The notes: generated from the sequence alone by a model not told the origin. A stretch of DNA of 64,000 nt from Burkholderia sp. TSV86 (GCF_001522865.1 NZ_LOWB01000104.1:179940-243939); one strand, 5' to 3'; counted from the stretch's first letter, positions 1 through 9,792 are shown. Numbers and translations: made by a program.

Positions 1-1
1 A

Positions 2-1381
2 TTCCCGGCCTATTACGCGGATATCGTTCGCGCGGTGGCGGTCGATCCGGCAAGCGTGCGCTTCGACTTTCGCCGCCCAAGCCGAGAGCTGCCGCTCATC
101 GCGGCCGGCGTGCCGGTGTTCTCGCGCAAATGGGGCTTGAGGCCGGACGGCACCCGGATGCGCTTCGACCAACTCGCGTTCGAGCCGCCGATCGGCAGTG
201 GTCCGTATGTAATCGAGCGCTATGACAGCGGCCGCACGATCACGTACCGGCGCGATGCAGCGTACTGGGGCGCCGCGCTGCCGGTGCGAGTGGGCACGAA
301 CAACTTCGAGCGCATCGTCTACAAACTCTACGGCGACGGCGTAGCGAAGCTCGAGGCGTTCAAGGCGGGCGAGTACGACGCGCTCGTCGAATACGGGGCT
401 CGTAACTGGGTGCGGCGCGATGTCGGCAAACGCTTCGACAGCGGCGAGCTTGTCAAGCGCGAGTTCCGTCAGCACAATGGCGCGGGGATGCAAGGGTTCC
501 TGATGAACTTGCGGCGCCCGCTCTTCCAGGATGTGCGCGTCCGGCAAGCGCTCGATCTCGCGTTCGATTTCGAATGGCTGAACCGCCAGTTGTTCTACGG
601 CGCTTATACACGGTTGGACAGCTATTTCGCCGATACCGCGTTGCAGGCGAGCGGCGTACCCGGCTCGGGCGAACTCGCGTTGCTCGACCCGCTGCGCGCG
701 CAACTGGATCCGGCCGTATTCGGGCCGATGCCCAAGCAGCCGAGCACCAATGCGCCCGGCTCGCTGCGCGCCAATCTGCTGAAGGCCCGCGCGCTGCTTG
801 CGCAAGCGGGCTGGACATACCGCGACGGCGCGCTGCGCAACGCGAAGGGTGAGCCGTTCGCGTTCGAGATTCTCGACGATTCGAGCGCGGGGATGGAGCC
901 CATCGTGACCGCTTACGCGCGCAATCTGGCAAAACTCGGGATTGCCGTGAAGTTTCGGACGGCCGATTTCGCGTTGCTGCAAAATCGTTTCAACGCGTTC
1001 GACTATGACATGACGTCGATCCGTTACGCAGGCGTTCAAGTGCCGGGAACCGAGCAGCTCACACGCTTTGCGAGCCGCTATGCCGACGAGCCGGGCTCGG
1101 ACAACATGATCGGCCTGAAATCGCCGGCGGTCGACGCGATCCTGAACGCGCTCGTGCGCGCGCAAACGCGCGAGCAGTTGTCCGATGCGGCGCGCGCGCT
1201 CGACCGCGTGCTGATACACGGCTACTACGTGGTGCCGCATTGGTACAGCACGACGTGGCGCGTCGCGTACAAGCGCACGCTCGGCTATCCGCAGACGCTG
1301 CCGCTGTACTATGCGGCGGAAGGCTGGATCGCGTCGATGTGGTGGGCGAAGCCCGGACACGATTCGCCGGCCGCGCTGTGA
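2..1381 (+). CDS. yejA: Periplasmic peptide-binding protein of an ABC importer (YejA-like), 5' end missing
   Basis: The reading frame is open from the first bases of the window, so the start codon, signal peptide and N-terminal lobe lie outside; about 459 residues are visible. The sequence resembles the C-terminal two-thirds of family 5 extracellular solute-binding proteins (DppA/OppA/YejA type): a run reading YVIERYDSGRTITYRRDA, the segment FLMNLRRPLFQDVRVRQALD, and a late stretch ending VVPHWYSTTWRVAYK. Such proteins capture oligopeptides in the periplasm and deliver them to the membrane permeases. The next three genes encode YejB, YejE and YejF homologues in the same direction, which fixes the assignment to the Yej system rather than Dpp or Opp. 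The GTG at 35 is an internal codon, not a real start. Confidence 0.9.
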   Translation, partial: FPAYYADIVRAVAVDPASVRFDFRRPSRELPLIAAGVPVFSRKWGLRPDGTRMRFDQLAFEPPIGSGPYVIERYDSGRTITYRRDAAYWGAALPVRVGTNNFERIVYKLYGDGVAKLEAFKAGEYDALVEYGARNWVRRDVGKRFDSGELVKREFRQHNGAGMQGFLMNLRRPLFQDVRVRQALDLAFDFEWLNRQLFYGAYTRLDSYFADTALQASGVPGSGELALLDPLRAQLDPAVFGPMPKQPSTNAPGSLRANLLKARALLAQAGWTYRDGALRNAKGEPFAFEILDDSSAGMEPIVTAYARNLAKLGIAVKFRTADFALLQNRFNAFDYDMTSIRYAGVQVPGTEQLTRFASRYADEPGSDNMIGLKSPAVDAILNALVRAQTREQLSDAARALDRVLIHGYYVVPHWYSTTWRVAYKRTLGYPQTLPLYYAAEGWIASMWWAKPGHDSPAAL

Positions 1382-1466
1382 CGGCCGGCAAGCGGGCCAT
1401 CCGCTGGTCATAAGCATGGTCGATCGCCGGTCGGCCAAATCGTTCGAACCTTCTCGACAAGCGCCT

Positions 1467-2510
1467 ATGTGGAGCTACATCCTCAAACGTCTTTTGCTGA
1501 TGATTCCGACGCTCGTCGGCGTGCTGACGATCACGTTCGTCGTGATCCAGTTCGTGCCGGGCGGCCCGGTCGAGCAGGCCGTGTATGAGCTGCGCAAGGG
1601 CGCCGGGCAGGGCGGCGCAGTGCCGTATGGCATGCGCGCGCATACCGGCGTCGACGCGCAGCAGCTCGCGCAACTGAAAGCGCTGTACGGCTTCGACAAG
1701 CCGCCCGTCGAACGCTATGGGTTGATGCTCGCGCGCTTCGCGCGCTTCGATCTCGGCGACAGCTATTTTCATCATCGCAGCGTGTGGTCGCTGATCGTGT
1801 CGAAGCTGCCGGTGTCGATCAGCATCGGCGTATGGACGTTCCTGCTCACTTACCTGATTTCGGTGCCGCTCGGCATCGCGAAGGCGGTGCGAAACGGCTC
1901 GACGTTCGATCTCGCGACGAGCCTCGCCGTATTGATCGGCTACGCGATTCCCGGCTTCGTGCTCGGCGTGCTGCTGCTCGTGTTGTTCGGCGGCGGCTCG
2001 TTCTGGCAGATCTTCCCGCTGCGCGGCCTCACGTCGGACAACTTCGCGCAGTTGTCCGTCGCGGGCAAGGTCGTCGATTATTTGTGGCATATCGTGCTGC
2101 CGATCACCGCGTCGGTGGTCGGCAGTTTCGCGGTCGTCACGATGCTCACGAAGAACGCGTTTCTCGACGAAATCCGCAAGCAATACGTGCTGACCGCACG
2201 TGCAAAGGGGCTCGCCGAGCGCCGTGTGCTATGGAAACACGTGTTTCGCAACGCGCTGCTGCCGCTCGTGGTCGGTTTTCCGGCGGCGTTCATCGGCGCG
2301 TTCTTCACCGGCAGCCTGCTGATCGAGACGCTGTTCTCGCTCGACGGGCTGGGCTTGCTGTCATACGAATCGGTGATCCGGCGCGACTACCCGGTCGTGC
2401 TCGGCACGCTGTACATCTTCACGCTGATCGGGCTCGCGACGAAGCTCGTATCCGATCTCTGCTACGTGTGGGTCGACCCGCGCGTGCAATTCGAGCAACT
2501 GGAGCGCTGA
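1467..2510 (+). CDS. yejB: Peptide ABC transporter permease YejB
   Basis: 347 residues starting at the ATG of MWSYILKRLLLMIP; a longer in-frame opening reaches 1311 but would overlap yejA and lacks membrane-protein character. It is an inner-membrane permease of the DppB/OppB type: an N-terminal transmembrane helix, a periplasmic segment with the family hallmark ITFVVIQFVPGGP, five further hydrophobic segments and the cytoplasmic EAA loop (around EIRKQYVLTARAKGL) that contacts the ATPase. With YejE it forms the translocation channel for oligopeptides; in enterobacteria the Yej system also takes up microcin C and contributes to peptide resistance. It follows yejA by 85 nt and is followed almost directly by yejE, consistent with one operon. 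Confidence 0.93.
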   Translation: MWSYILKRLLLMIPTLVGVLTITFVVIQFVPGGPVEQAVYELRKGAGQGGAVPYGMRAHTGVDAQQLAQLKALYGFDKPPVERYGLMLARFARFDLGDSYFHHRSVWSLIVSKLPVSISIGVWTFLLTYLISVPLGIAKAVRNGSTFDLATSLAVLIGYAIPGFVLGVLLLVLFGGGSFWQIFPLRGLTSDNFAQLSVAGKVVDYLWHIVLPITASVVGSFAVVTMLTKNAFLDEIRKQYVLTARAKGLAERRVLWKHVFRNALLPLVVGFPAAFIGAFFTGSLLIETLFSLDGLGLLSYESVIRRDYPVVLGTLYIFTLIGLATKLVSDLCYVWVDPRVQFEQLER

Positions 2511-2511
2511 A

Positions 2512-3609
2512 TTGAGCCGATCCGCCGTTTCTTCCCGCATCGACGCCGCGCGCGCGCACGTGTCGCCTTCGCCCGCGCGGCGCGTGTGGCGGCGTTTCAA
2601 GGCGCAGCGGCTCGGCTACTGGAGCCTCGTGATCTTCGCCGTCGCGTTCGCGGTGAGCATTGCCGCGCCGCTGTGGTCGAACGATAAGCCGCTCGTCGTG
2701 CGCTACGACGGTCATTACTATTTCCCGCTGCTGCGCGACTACCCGGAGACGGCGTTCGGCGGCGATTTCCCGACGCCCGCCGACTATCTCGACCCCTACG
2801 TGCGCGGCAAACTCGCTGCACCGGGCAATTTCGCGCTGTATCCGCTGAACCGCTACTACTACGACACGCTCAACTACTTTTCGACGCAGCCCAATCCCGC
2901 GCCGCCGTCGCGCGGGAATTGGCTCGGCACGGATGCGCAGGGGCGCGACCTGCTCGCGCGGCTCGTCTACGGCTTTCGGGTGTCGGTCGAATTCGCGCTG
3001 ATCCTCACGTTCATCGGCACGGTGCTCGGTGTTGCCGCGGGCGCGGTGCAGGGTTACTTCGGCGGACGCATCGACATCATCGGCCAGCGTCTCATCGAGA
3101 TCTGGAGCGCGATGCCCGAGCTGTATCTGCTGATCATCTTCGCGTCGGTGTTCGAGCCGAGTTTTGCGTTGCTGATCGTGCTGCTGTCGCTATTCGGCTG
3201 GATCGGACTGTCCGATTACGTGCGCGCGGAGTTCCTGCGCAATCGCTCGCAGGACTACGTGCGCGCCGCGCGCGCGATGGGCCTGTCGAGCTGGCAGATC
3301 ATCTGGCGGCACGTGTTGCCGAACAGCCTCACGCCCGTCATCACGTTCTTGCCGTTCCGGATGAGCGGCGCGATTCTCGCGCTCACGAGCCTCGATTTCC
3401 TCGGCCTCGGCGTGCCGCCGCCGACGCCGAGCCTGGGCGAGCTGCTCGCGCAAGGCAAGGGCAATCTCGACGCGTGGTGGATCTCGCTCGCGACGTTCTG
3501 CGTGCTCGTCGCGACGCTGTTGCTGTTGACCTTCATGGGCGATGCGCTGCGTAACGCGCTCGATACACGCGTTGCCGATACGACGCGCGCGGCGGGAGGC
3601 GCCCGATGA
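2512..3609 (+). CDS. yejE: Peptide ABC transporter permease YejE (TTG start)
   Basis: 365 residues. The start used is TTG at 2512, one base after the yejB stop, with GGAG at 2500-2503 inside the end of yejB as ribosome-binding site; this close junction suggests translational coupling. The protein is a DppC/OppC-type permease: N-terminal transmembrane segment near residues 40-60, a large periplasmic insertion rich in Tyr/Pro/Asp (about 60-145) typical of YejE and absent from most DppC, then NWLGTDAQGRDLLARLVYG, five membrane helices and the EAA loop (YVRAARAMGLSSWQIIWRHV). It pairs with YejB in the inner membrane. Its stop overlaps the yejF start (ATGA at 3606-3609). Confidence 0.92.
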   Translation: MSRSAVSSRIDAARAHVSPSPARRVWRRFKAQRLGYWSLVIFAVAFAVSIAAPLWSNDKPLVVRYDGHYYFPLLRDYPETAFGGDFPTPADYLDPYVRGKLAAPGNFALYPLNRYYYDTLNYFSTQPNPAPPSRGNWLGTDAQGRDLLARLVYGFRVSVEFALILTFIGTVLGVAAGAVQGYFGGRIDIIGQRLIEIWSAMPELYLLIIFASVFEPSFALLIVLLSLFGWIGLSDYVRAEFLRNRSQDYVRAARAMGLSSWQIIWRHVLPNSLTPVITFLPFRMSGAILALTSLDFLGLGVPPPTPSLGELLAQGKGNLDAWWISLATFCVLVATLLLLTFMGDALRNALDTRVADTTRAAGGAR

Positions 3610-5273
3610 GCGCGGCCGACGTGAACCGCAGCGATTCGCAGCGTGCGCCGGGCGGCAGCCGGCTGCGCAATGGGCAGGCGCTGGGCGAGCCGCTGCTGTC
3701 GATCGAGCGGCTGTGCGTGCGTTTCGGCGATATGCTCGCCGTCGACGACGTGTCGTTGGCGATCGGCCGCGGCGAGCGCGTCGCGCTCGTCGGCGAATCC
3801 GGCTCGGGCAAGAGCGTGACCGCGCTGTCGATCCTGCGGTTGCTGCGCGACGCCGACGTGTCTGGCGCGATCCGCTTTGCCGGTGAGAATCTCGTGGGCA
3901 AGAGCGAGCGCGAGATGCGCGCGCTGCGCGGCGCGGATATCGCGATGATCTTCCAGGAGCCGATGACGGCGCTCAATCCGCTTTACACGGTCGGCGAGCA
4001 GATCGGCGAGACGATCGAGCTGCACGACGGCGCGACGAAGCGCGACGCGCGTGAGCGTGCGATCGCGCTGCTGGCGCGCACCGGCATCGACCGGCCGCGC
4101 GAACGCGTCGACAGCTACCCGCATCAGTTGTCGGGCGGCCAGCGGCAGCGCGTGATGATCGCGATGGCGCTCGCGTGCCGGCCACGCCTGCTGATCGCCG
4201 ACGAACCGACGACCGCGCTCGACGTGACGATCCGCGCGCAGATCGTCGAGCTGCTGCTCGAGCTGCAACGCGACGCGGCGGCCGAGCGCGGGATGGCGGT
4301 GCTGCTGATCACGCACGATCTGAATTTGGTGCGGCGCTTCGCCGAGCGCGTCGCGGTGATGGAAAAGGGGCGGCTCGTCGAATCCGGGCCGCTCGAGCGG
4401 ATCTTCGGCGCGCCCGAGCATCCGTATACGCAGCGTCTGTTGAACAGCCGGCCGCAGCGCACGGTGTCGCCCGTGTTGCCGATCGCGCCCGTCATGCTCG
4501 ACGCGCGTGGCGTGACGGTGCAGTTCAAGCAGAAACGGCCGGGCTTCGCCGGCTGGTTCCACGACGGGCGGTTCACGGCGGTGTCCGACGCGAGCGTATC
4601 GGTGCGGCAGGGCGAGACGCTCGGGATCGTCGGCGAGTCCGGGTCAGGCAAATCGACGCTCGCGATGGCCCTGCTCGGGCTGCAACGCCTCGCGCAGGGC
4701 GACGTCCAGTTCGACGGCCGTTCGCTTGCGAGCTATCGCGGCCGCGAGCGCCGCACATTGCGCGCGGATATGCAAGTGGTCTTTCAGGACCCATTCAGTT
4801 CGCTTTCGCCGTGGCAAACCATCGAGCGCATCGTGTCCGAGGGGCTCGCGCTGCACCGTCCGCAACTGTCTGCCGACGCGCGCCGCGACAAGACGATCGC
4901 GGTGCTGCGCGAGGTCGGGCTCGACCATACGGTGCTGCATCGCTATGCGCACGAGTTTTCGGGCGGGCAGCGCCAGCGGATCGCGATCGCGCGCGCACTC
5001 GTGCTGGAGCCGCGCGTGCTCGTGCTCGACGAGCCGACGAGCGCGCTCGACGTGTCGATCCAGCAGCAGGTGCTGAAACTGCTGGCCAATCTTCAGCGCA
5101 AATACAACCTCGGCTATCTCTTCATTAGTCACGATTTGGAAGTAATCGGGGCGATGGCGCACCGAGTCGCGGTGATGCAAGGGGGGATAATCGTCGAAAC
5201 GGGTGATGTCGAGCGAATCTTCTCCAAGCCGGCGCATCCTTACACGCAACGCCTGCTGAAAGCTATTGGTTAG
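3606..5273 (+). CDS. yejF: Peptide ABC transporter ATP-binding protein YejF (two ATPase domains)
   Basis: 555 residues holding two complete ABC ATPase modules in one chain, as in E. coli YejF. The first has Walker A GESGSGKS at 63-70, signature LSGGQ at 175-179 and Walker B LLIADE at 195-200. The second has Walker A at 343-350, FSGGQ at 451-455 and VLVLDE at 471-476. Each module ends with the peptide-importer extension (EHPYTQRLL and HPYTQRLL). It energises YejB-YejE on the cytoplasmic face. The start ATG overlaps the yejE stop by 4 nt. All catalytic motifs are intact in both halves. No clear terminator follows; only a weak 5-bp hairpin lies at 5288-5300. Confidence 0.95.
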   Translation: MSAADVNRSDSQRAPGGSRLRNGQALGEPLLSIERLCVRFGDMLAVDDVSLAIGRGERVALVGESGSGKSVTALSILRLLRDADVSGAIRFAGENLVGKSEREMRALRGADIAMIFQEPMTALNPLYTVGEQIGETIELHDGATKRDARERAIALLARTGIDRPRERVDSYPHQLSGGQRQRVMIAMALACRPRLLIADEPTTALDVTIRAQIVELLLELQRDAAAERGMAVLLITHDLNLVRRFAERVAVMEKGRLVESGPLERIFGAPEHPYTQRLLNSRPQRTVSPVLPIAPVMLDARGVTVQFKQKRPGFAGWFHDGRFTAVSDASVSVRQGETLGIVGESGSGKSTLAMALLGLQRLAQGDVQFDGRSLASYRGRERRTLRADMQVVFQDPFSSLSPWQTIERIVSEGLALHRPQLSADARRDKTIAVLREVGLDHTVLHRYAHEFSGGQRQRIAIARALVLEPRVLVLDEPTSALDVSIQQQVLKLLANLQRKYNLGYLFISHDLEVIGAMAHRVAVMQGGIIVETGDVERIFSKPAHPYTQRLLKAIG

Positions 5274-5326
5274 GTCTGTTGAATGAAGGGTGATGCACCC
5301 ATTTGGCTCAAAATCATTAATTCCTT

Positions 5327-5355
5327 TTGACAAACATATCCGTCGTGGCTAGTAT
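5327..5355 (+). promoter_or_regulatory. Sigma-70 promoter of the NlpC/P60 gene
   Basis: A perfect -35 box TTGACA at 5327-5332 and a -10 box TAGTAT at 5350-5355 are separated by 17 bp. Transcription would start near 5362, giving a leader of about 47 nt to the ATG at 5409. The flanking sequence is AT-rich compared with its surroundings. It separates this gene from the yej operon. Confidence 0.75.
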
Positions 5356-5408
5356 CGACCGAAATTTTCCGCCAATCGACTGATTTTTCAGCGCAAATCT
5401 ATCGACTC

Positions 5409-6098
5409 ATGCAGCACCGCTCCCTCACCCAGGCTTGCACGCGCGTCGTCGCCGGGATGTTCATAGGCGTCTTGATCGCTGCCGCTCCCAGCGCGTTCGC
5501 CGACGAAGTCAGCAGTTCAAGCCAAAATGCCGTTAATTCGGCTCAGTCCGACATCGGTTTCCTTCCGCAAAATTCCCAGCAGCAGCCCAATGGCACGGCC
5601 GCGCCCGCGAAGAGTCAAGGCGGCGCGAAGTCGTTCCTCTCCGGCATGGCCGGCAAGGCAGGCGACGTCGTCGTCGGCGCGCTGAACATGATCGGCGTGC
5701 GCTATCGCTGGGGCGGCAACACCCCGGATTCGGGGCTCGATTGCAGCGGCTTCGTGCGCTACGTGTTCCAGGACACGCTCGGCATGTCGCTGCCGCGCCG
5801 CGCCGAAGAAATGAGCCGCGTGGGCGAAAAGGTGCGGATGAGCGAACTGAAGCCGGGCGATCTCGTGTTCTTCAACACGATGCGCCGGACGTTCTCGCAT
5901 GTCGGCATTTATATCGGCGACAACAAGTTCGTGCATTCGCCGTCGACGGGCAGCACGATCCGCGTGGACGATCTCGATAGCAGCTATTGGGAAAAGCGCT
6001 TCACCGGTGCGCGCCGGATCGAGACGCAGTTCACGACGAAACCCGACGATCTGCGTCAGCGCGTGCGCGCGACGATCGGCGACAGCGGCAGCAACTGA
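5409..6098 (+). CDS. Secreted NlpC/P60 peptidoglycan endopeptidase
   Basis: 229 residues. An N-terminal signal peptide (hydrophobic 13-29, probable cleavage after AFA at 31) leads to the periplasm. A Ser/Gln/Asn-rich linker (32-75) precedes an NlpC/P60 (C40 cysteine peptidase) domain at about 82-205, with catalytic Cys112 in DCSGFVRYVF, His164 in FSHVGIYIG and His176 in FVHSP. Enzymes of this family cut gamma-D-Glu-meso-DAP or neighbouring peptide bonds in stem peptides. The arrangement matches the single-domain Spr/YafL-like hydrolases, but there is no lipobox, so a soluble periplasmic or exported enzyme is expected. It has its own promoter (5327-5355) and terminator (6140-6174), so it is probably monocistronic. 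Confidence 0.93.
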   Translation: MQHRSLTQACTRVVAGMFIGVLIAAAPSAFADEVSSSSQNAVNSAQSDIGFLPQNSQQQPNGTAAPAKSQGGAKSFLSGMAGKAGDVVVGALNMIGVRYRWGGNTPDSGLDCSGFVRYVFQDTLGMSLPRRAEEMSRVGEKVRMSELKPGDLVFFNTMRRTFSHVGIYIGDNKFVHSPSTGSTIRVDDLDSSYWEKRFTGARRIETQFTTKPDDLRQRVRATIGDSGSN

Positions 6099-6139
6099 GT
6101 CAGCCGCGCTCCGGTTTGGCGCCTGAGTCGGCCGAGTCG

Positions 6140-6174
6140 AAACCCCGTCACCCAATTGGGATGGCGGGGTTTTC
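6140..6174 (+). terminator. Rho-independent terminator after the NlpC/P60 gene
   Basis: AAACCCCG pairs with CGGGGTTT around an inner CCCAATTGGG palindrome, followed by TTTTC. It sits 40 nt after the stop and between convergent genes, so it may act in both directions. Confidence 0.75.
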
Positions 6175-6265
6175 TATTTAAGCGCGCCCCCAATTTTGGC
6201 GCGCTGTCCGTGCGCTTGCTGCCAATGCGCCGCCGCATGCGGCGCGATGAGCGCAATGCGGGCGC

Positions 6266-7204
6266 TTATGCCGCGGCCGGGCGCGCGGCCGCCAGCTTGC
6301 GCTGCAACTCCGGCATGACCCGCGCAACCGCTTCCTCGCCCGCCAGGATCGCCGCGTTGCGCTGGTTGAAGTCGCTGCCGCCCATTGCGGCGAGATTCGG
6401 GCGGATCACGACATCCGCGTACTTGTCAAGTTCGTAGGTCTTGATCGTCTGCCCCATGATCGTGAATGTCTGCAGCAGCATTTCGATCGGATTTTGCGTC
6501 GCGGCGCCTTCGGGGCGCGCGGAAATGTCGACCGCGATCACGAAGTCGGCCCCCATCCTGCGCGTGAACGACGCGGGCACGGGGCTGACGAGCCCACCGT
6601 CGACATACTCGTGATCACCGATCCGCACCGGCTCGAACACGGACGGCACGCTGCACGACGCCCGCACCGCGAGCCCGGTGTTGCCGCGCTGGAACAGCAG
6701 CGGCTGGCCGCTTTTCAGATCGGTCGCGACAATGCCGAGCGGCTTGGCCATCTTCTCGATCGGCCGGTTGTTGAGCGTCCTGTTGATGAAATTCTGCAGC
6801 GCCATGCCTTGCAACAGGCCGCGCGAGCGGAACGGCACGGCCCAGTCGCTGATCGACGCCTCGTCCATCGCGAGCGCGAGCTTGTTGATGGCGAGCGCAT
6901 TCATGCCCGACGCATACAGCGCGCCGACGACCGAGCCCGCGCTCGTGCCGGCGACGATCTCGATCGCAATGCCGCGCGCTTCGAGCGCCTTCAACACGCC
7001 GACGTGCGCGAAGCCGCGCGCGGCGCCGCCGCCGAGCGCGATGCCGATGCGTACCGGGCGCGGCTGGGGCTGATTCGTCGGCGGCGTGACGGCGCCTGAC
7101 GCGGTCGGCTTGGTGCCGAACGGCGTGCAGGCGGCGAGCGCGGCTGACGCGCAGGTGAGCGTGAAGGTGCGGCGTGACGGGCTGCGAGGCGGCATCGATT
7201 TCAT
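6266..7204 (-). CDS. Patatin-like phospholipase, predicted lipoprotein (RssA/NTE type)
   Basis: About 312 residues from the ATG at 7204 (MKSMPPRSPSRR...); the second ATG at 7195 has better spacing from a GGAG and is equally possible. The N-terminus is basic, then hydrophobic, with a lipobox LAAC (Cys23 counted from 7195), so it is probably an envelope lipoprotein. The patatin domain has the oxyanion-hole motif GGGAARG (55-61), the nucleophile elbow GTSAGS (Ser85) and the catalytic DGG (Asp199), which form the Ser-Asp dyad of bacterial patatins. Substrates are likely phospholipid or lysophospholipid acyl chains; the physiological role is unknown. It is transcribed convergently to the NlpC/P60 gene. 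Confidence 0.88.
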   Translation of the reverse strand: MKSMPPRSPSRRTFTLTCASAALAACTPFGTKPTASGAVTPPTNQPQPRPVRIGIALGGGAARGFAHVGVLKALEARGIAIEIVAGTSAGSVVGALYASGMNALAINKLALAMDEASISDWAVPFRSRGLLQGMALQNFINRTLNNRPIEKMAKPLGIVATDLKSGQPLLFQRGNTGLAVRASCSVPSVFEPVRIGDHEYVDGGLVSPVPASFTRRMGADFVIAVDISARPEGAATQNPIEMLLQTFTIMGQTIKTYELDKYADVVIRPNLAAMGGSDFNQRNAAILAGEEAVARVMPELQRKLAAARPAAA

Positions 7205-7565
7205 TCTCCGGCGGCAAGCCGCGCTGAGTGCGTGACGGATGCACGGCATGCGCGGCGAAAATTCGGCGGCCTTGCCGCGCCGACCGCCGGATTGCAGGCG
7301 GATCGCGGGCAAACGCGAACAATCGCGGCCAGCCGTGCGCGGCCGCCAAGGCGGGCGCGGCGCACATCATAAAGCAACTGCCACGGCGGTGCGAAACTCG
7401 CGCGGCGCTTGACGGCGGGCGGCTCCGGAAAGCGCGGCGCGGCGAGTATAATTCGTGCTCTTTCAGTTCCGGCCGGATGCGCACCCCGGCGTTCGCCGCG
7501 CGGCGGGCGCGGCCGGCCGCGTCGTTCCAATTGATGCGCCGCTTGAGGCGTTCGAGCTATCGTTT
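7205..7565. other. Intergenic region upstream of gltX and the patatin gene
   Basis: No credible coding frame is present. A TATAAT at 7447-7452 (plus strand) in GC-rich surroundings is the best candidate -10 box for gltX and would give a leader of about 107 nt; no good -35 box is correctly spaced (TTGACG at 7409 is 32 bp away). The gltX frame stays open back to 7455, but the conserved enzyme starts at 7566. Confidence 0.5.
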
Positions 7566-8975
7566 ATGACCCGTCCTGTCCGCACCCGTTTCGCGCCGAG
7601 CCCCACGGGCTTCATTCATTTGGGCAACCTGCGTTCCGCGCTGTATCCGTGGGCATTCGCCCGTAAGACGAAGGGCACCTTCGTGCTGCGCATCGAGGAT
7701 ACCGACGTCGAGCGTTCGAGCCAGGAGGCGGTGGACGCCATTCTCGAAGGCATGGGATGGCTCGGCCTCGATTACGACGAAGGTCCGTATTACCAGATGC
7801 AGCGGATGGACCGCTATCGCGAGGTGCTTGCCAAGATGCAGGAGCAGGGCCTTGTCTACCCGTGCTACATGTCGATGGAGGAGCTTGACGCGCTGCGCGA
7901 GCGGCAGCGTGCGGCGGGCGAAAAGCCGCGCTATGACGGCACCTGGCGCCCCGAGCCGGGCAAGGTGCTGCCCGAGCCGCCTGCCGGCGTGCAACCGGTG
8001 CTGCGCTTCAAGAATCCGCTGACGGGCACGGTGGCGTGGGACGACGCGGTGAAGGGGCGCGTCGAGATCTCGAACGAGGAACTCGACGACCTGATCGTCG
8101 CACGGCCGGACGGCACGCCGATGTATAACTTCTGCGTCGTCGTCGACGATATCGACATGGGCATCACGCACGTGATTCGCGGCGACGATCACGTGAACAA
8201 CACGCCGCGCCAGATCAATATCCTGCGTGCGCTCGGCGCCGAGGTGCCGGTCTACGCGCATCTGCCGACCGTGCTGAACGAGGCGGGCGAGAAGATGAGC
8301 AAGCGGCATGGCGCAATGAGCGTAATGGGCTATCGCGATGCAGGCTTTTTGCCGGAGGCGGTGCTCAACTATCTCGCGCGCCTCGGCTGGTCGCACGGCG
8401 ACGCGGAGATCTTCTCGCGCGAGCAGTTCGTCGAATGGTTCGATCTCGAACATCTGGGCAAGTCGCCCGCGCAGTACGATCACAACAAGCTGATGTGGCT
8501 GAACAACCATTACATCAAGGAGGCGGACGACGCGCACCTCGCGGAGTTGTCGAAGCCGTTTTTCGCGGCGCTCGGCATCGACGCTGCGGCGCTTGCGAGC
8601 GGGCCGGATCTTCCCGCCGTGATCGGACTGATGAAGGACCGTGCATCGACGATCAAGGAGATCGCGGAAAACGCCGCGATGTTCTACCGCGCGCCCGCGC
8701 CCGATGCCGACGCGCTCGCGCAGTACGTGAGCGACGCGGTGCGTCCGGCGCTTGCCGAATTTGCCGCCGCGCTCAAGCAGGTCGAATGGACCAAGGAGGC
8801 GATCGCATCCGCGTTGAAGGCGACGCTTGCCGCGCACAAGCTCAAGATGCCGCAACTCGCGATGCCGGTGCGCCTGCTCGTCGCGGGCACGACGCACACG
8901 CCGTCGATCGACGCGGTGCTGATGCTGTTCGGCCGTGAGGTTGTCGTATCGCGTCTCGAGGCGGCGCACGCATAA
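7566..8975 (+). CDS. gltX: Glutamyl-tRNA synthetase
   Basis: 469 residues, the usual GluRS length, from the ATG of [15 protein letters not shown]. It charges tRNA-Glu with glutamate. The class I signatures are present: the HIGH-like IHLG at residues 17-20 and KMSKR at 243-247, with the GluRS tract [12 protein letters not shown] between them. The C-terminal helical anticodon-binding domain is full length. It lies just upstream of the tRNA-Ala/tRNA-Glu/tRNA-Asp cluster, so enzyme and cognate tRNA genes are physically close. A 10-bp stem-loop follows the stop (8983-9027) without a U-tract. Confidence 0.97.
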   Translation: MTRPVRTRFAPSPTGFIHLGNLRSALYPWAFARKTKGTFVLRIEDTDVERSSQEAVDAILEGMGWLGLDYDEGPYYQMQRMDRYREVLAKMQEQGLVYPCYMSMEELDALRERQRAAGEKPRYDGTWRPEPGKVLPEPPAGVQPVLRFKNPLTGTVAWDDAVKGRVEISNEELDDLIVARPDGTPMYNFCVVVDDIDMGITHVIRGDDHVNNTPRQINILRALGAEVPVYAHLPTVLNEAGEKMSKRHGAMSVMGYRDAGFLPEAVLNYLARLGWSHGDAEIFSREQFVEWFDLEHLGKSPAQYDHNKLMWLNNHYIKEADDAHLAELSKPFFAALGIDAAALASGPDLPAVIGLMKDRASTIKEIAENAAMFYRAPAPDADALAQYVSDAVRPALAEFAAALKQVEWTKEAIASALKATLAAHKLKMPQLAMPVRLLVAGTTHTPSIDAVLMLFGREVVVSRLEAAHA

Positions 8976-8982
8976 GCGGGAG

Positions 8983-9027
8983 GCGAGCCGCCATGCGTCG
9001 GCCCAGTGCCGGCACAGGGCGGCTCGC
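8983..9027. other. Stem-loop after gltX, without a U-tract
   Basis: GCGAGCCGCC at 8983-8992 pairs perfectly with GGCGGCTCGC at 9018-9027; the 25-nt loop contains a second smaller GC pairing. The next bases are AAAAAG, so it is not a classical terminator. It may protect the gltX 3' end or help factor-dependent termination before the tRNA promoter. Confidence 0.5.
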
Positions 9028-9057
9028 AAAAAGATCGATTGAATCGCAAATAGGGTA

Positions 9058-9086
9058 TTTACAAACGCCAAGACCGACTCTACAAT
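9058..9086 (+). promoter_or_regulatory. Sigma-70 promoter of the tRNA cluster
   Basis: TTTACA at 9058-9063 and TACAAT at 9081-9086 are separated by 17 bp. A start near 9093 would lie about 29 nt before tRNA-Ala. It is the only good promoter seen before the five tRNA genes. Confidence 0.7.
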
Positions 9087-9121
9087 CTCGCTTCTCTGTT
9101 GTTCAGCAGTCTTCGAGACAC

Positions 9122-9197
<76 letters not shown>

Positions 9198-9345
9198 GTT
9201 GAACGCAGAGTAAATAAAGTTTGCGAAGCATCAGGTGACAGAAAATGCTTCACAAACGGAATGAAAGAAGTTAGAATTTCGTTCTCTGCTGTTGATGAAA
9301 ATTAATGGCGCGAACAGAGCGGTAAGACAGATCTGAAAAGATTTT

Positions 9346-9421
9346 GTCCCCTTCGTCTAGAGGCCTAGGACATCACCCTTTCACGGTGAGTACAGGGGTT
9401 CGAATCCCCTAGGGGACGCCA
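9346..9421 (+). tRNA. tRNA-Glu (anticodon TTC), copy 1
   Basis: 76 nt with encoded CCA. The acceptor GTCCCCT pairs with AGGGGAC, the anticodon loop is CTTTCAC (TTC), and the T-arm AGGGG-TTCGAAT-CCCCT is intact. Identical to the copy at 9641-9716. Confidence 0.97.
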
Positions 9422-9497
9422 AACATCGGCGTCGTTTCGAAAGAGGCGGCGCAGCCGGCAAGAGCGTAACCGACGCTTGCTGGTTGGTGCAGAAAGT

Positions 9498-9574
9498 GGA
9501 GCGGTAGTTCAGTCGGTTAGAATACCGGCCTGTCACGCCGGGGGTCGCGGGTTCGAGTCCCGTCCGCTCCGCCA
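9498..9574 (+). tRNA. tRNA-Asp (anticodon GTC), copy 1
   Basis: 77 nt with encoded CCA. The acceptor GGAGCGG pairs with CCGCTCC, the anticodon stem is CCGGC/GCCGG with loop CTGTCAC (GTC), and the T-arm is CGGG-TTCGAGT-CCCG. Identical to the copy at 9793-9869. Confidence 0.97.
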
Positions 9575-9579
9575 AATCG

Positions 9580-9618
9580 AAAGCCCGTTCAGGCTGTATA
9601 TTTGAACGGGCTTTTTTG
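9580..9618 (+). terminator. Terminator after the first tRNA-Asp
   Basis: AAGCCCGTTCA pairs with TGAACGGGCTT, followed by a T-run. It falls inside the tRNA cluster; a related but diverged hairpin follows the second tRNA-Asp, so the terminator was apparently duplicated with the tRNA pair. Confidence 0.8.
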
Positions 9619-9640
9619 TTAAAGGTGTAAGCAGTACGTT

Positions 9641-9716
9641 GTCCCCTTCGTCTAGAGGCCTAGGACATCACCCTTTCACGGTGAGTACAGGGGTTCGAAT
9701 CCCCTAGGGGACGCCA
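9641..9716 (+). tRNA. tRNA-Glu (anticodon TTC), copy 2
   Basis: 76 nt, identical to the copy at 9346-9421. No promoter is visible in the 22 nt between the preceding terminator and this gene, so it may depend on read-through. Confidence 0.97.
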
Positions 9717-9792
9717 AACATCGGCGTCGTTTCGAAAGAGGCGGCGCAACCGGCAAGAGCGTAACCGACGCTTGCCGGTTGGTGCAGAAAGT

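Noticed and set aside
5288..5300. Hairpin GGGTG-ATG-CACCC after yejF
   Set aside because: Only 5 bp and no T-run, so it is too weak to call a terminator.
7409..7452. TTGACG and TATAAT before gltX as a promoter pair
   Set aside because: The two boxes are separated by 32 bp, too far apart for one promoter. Only the TATAAT is kept as a weak candidate.
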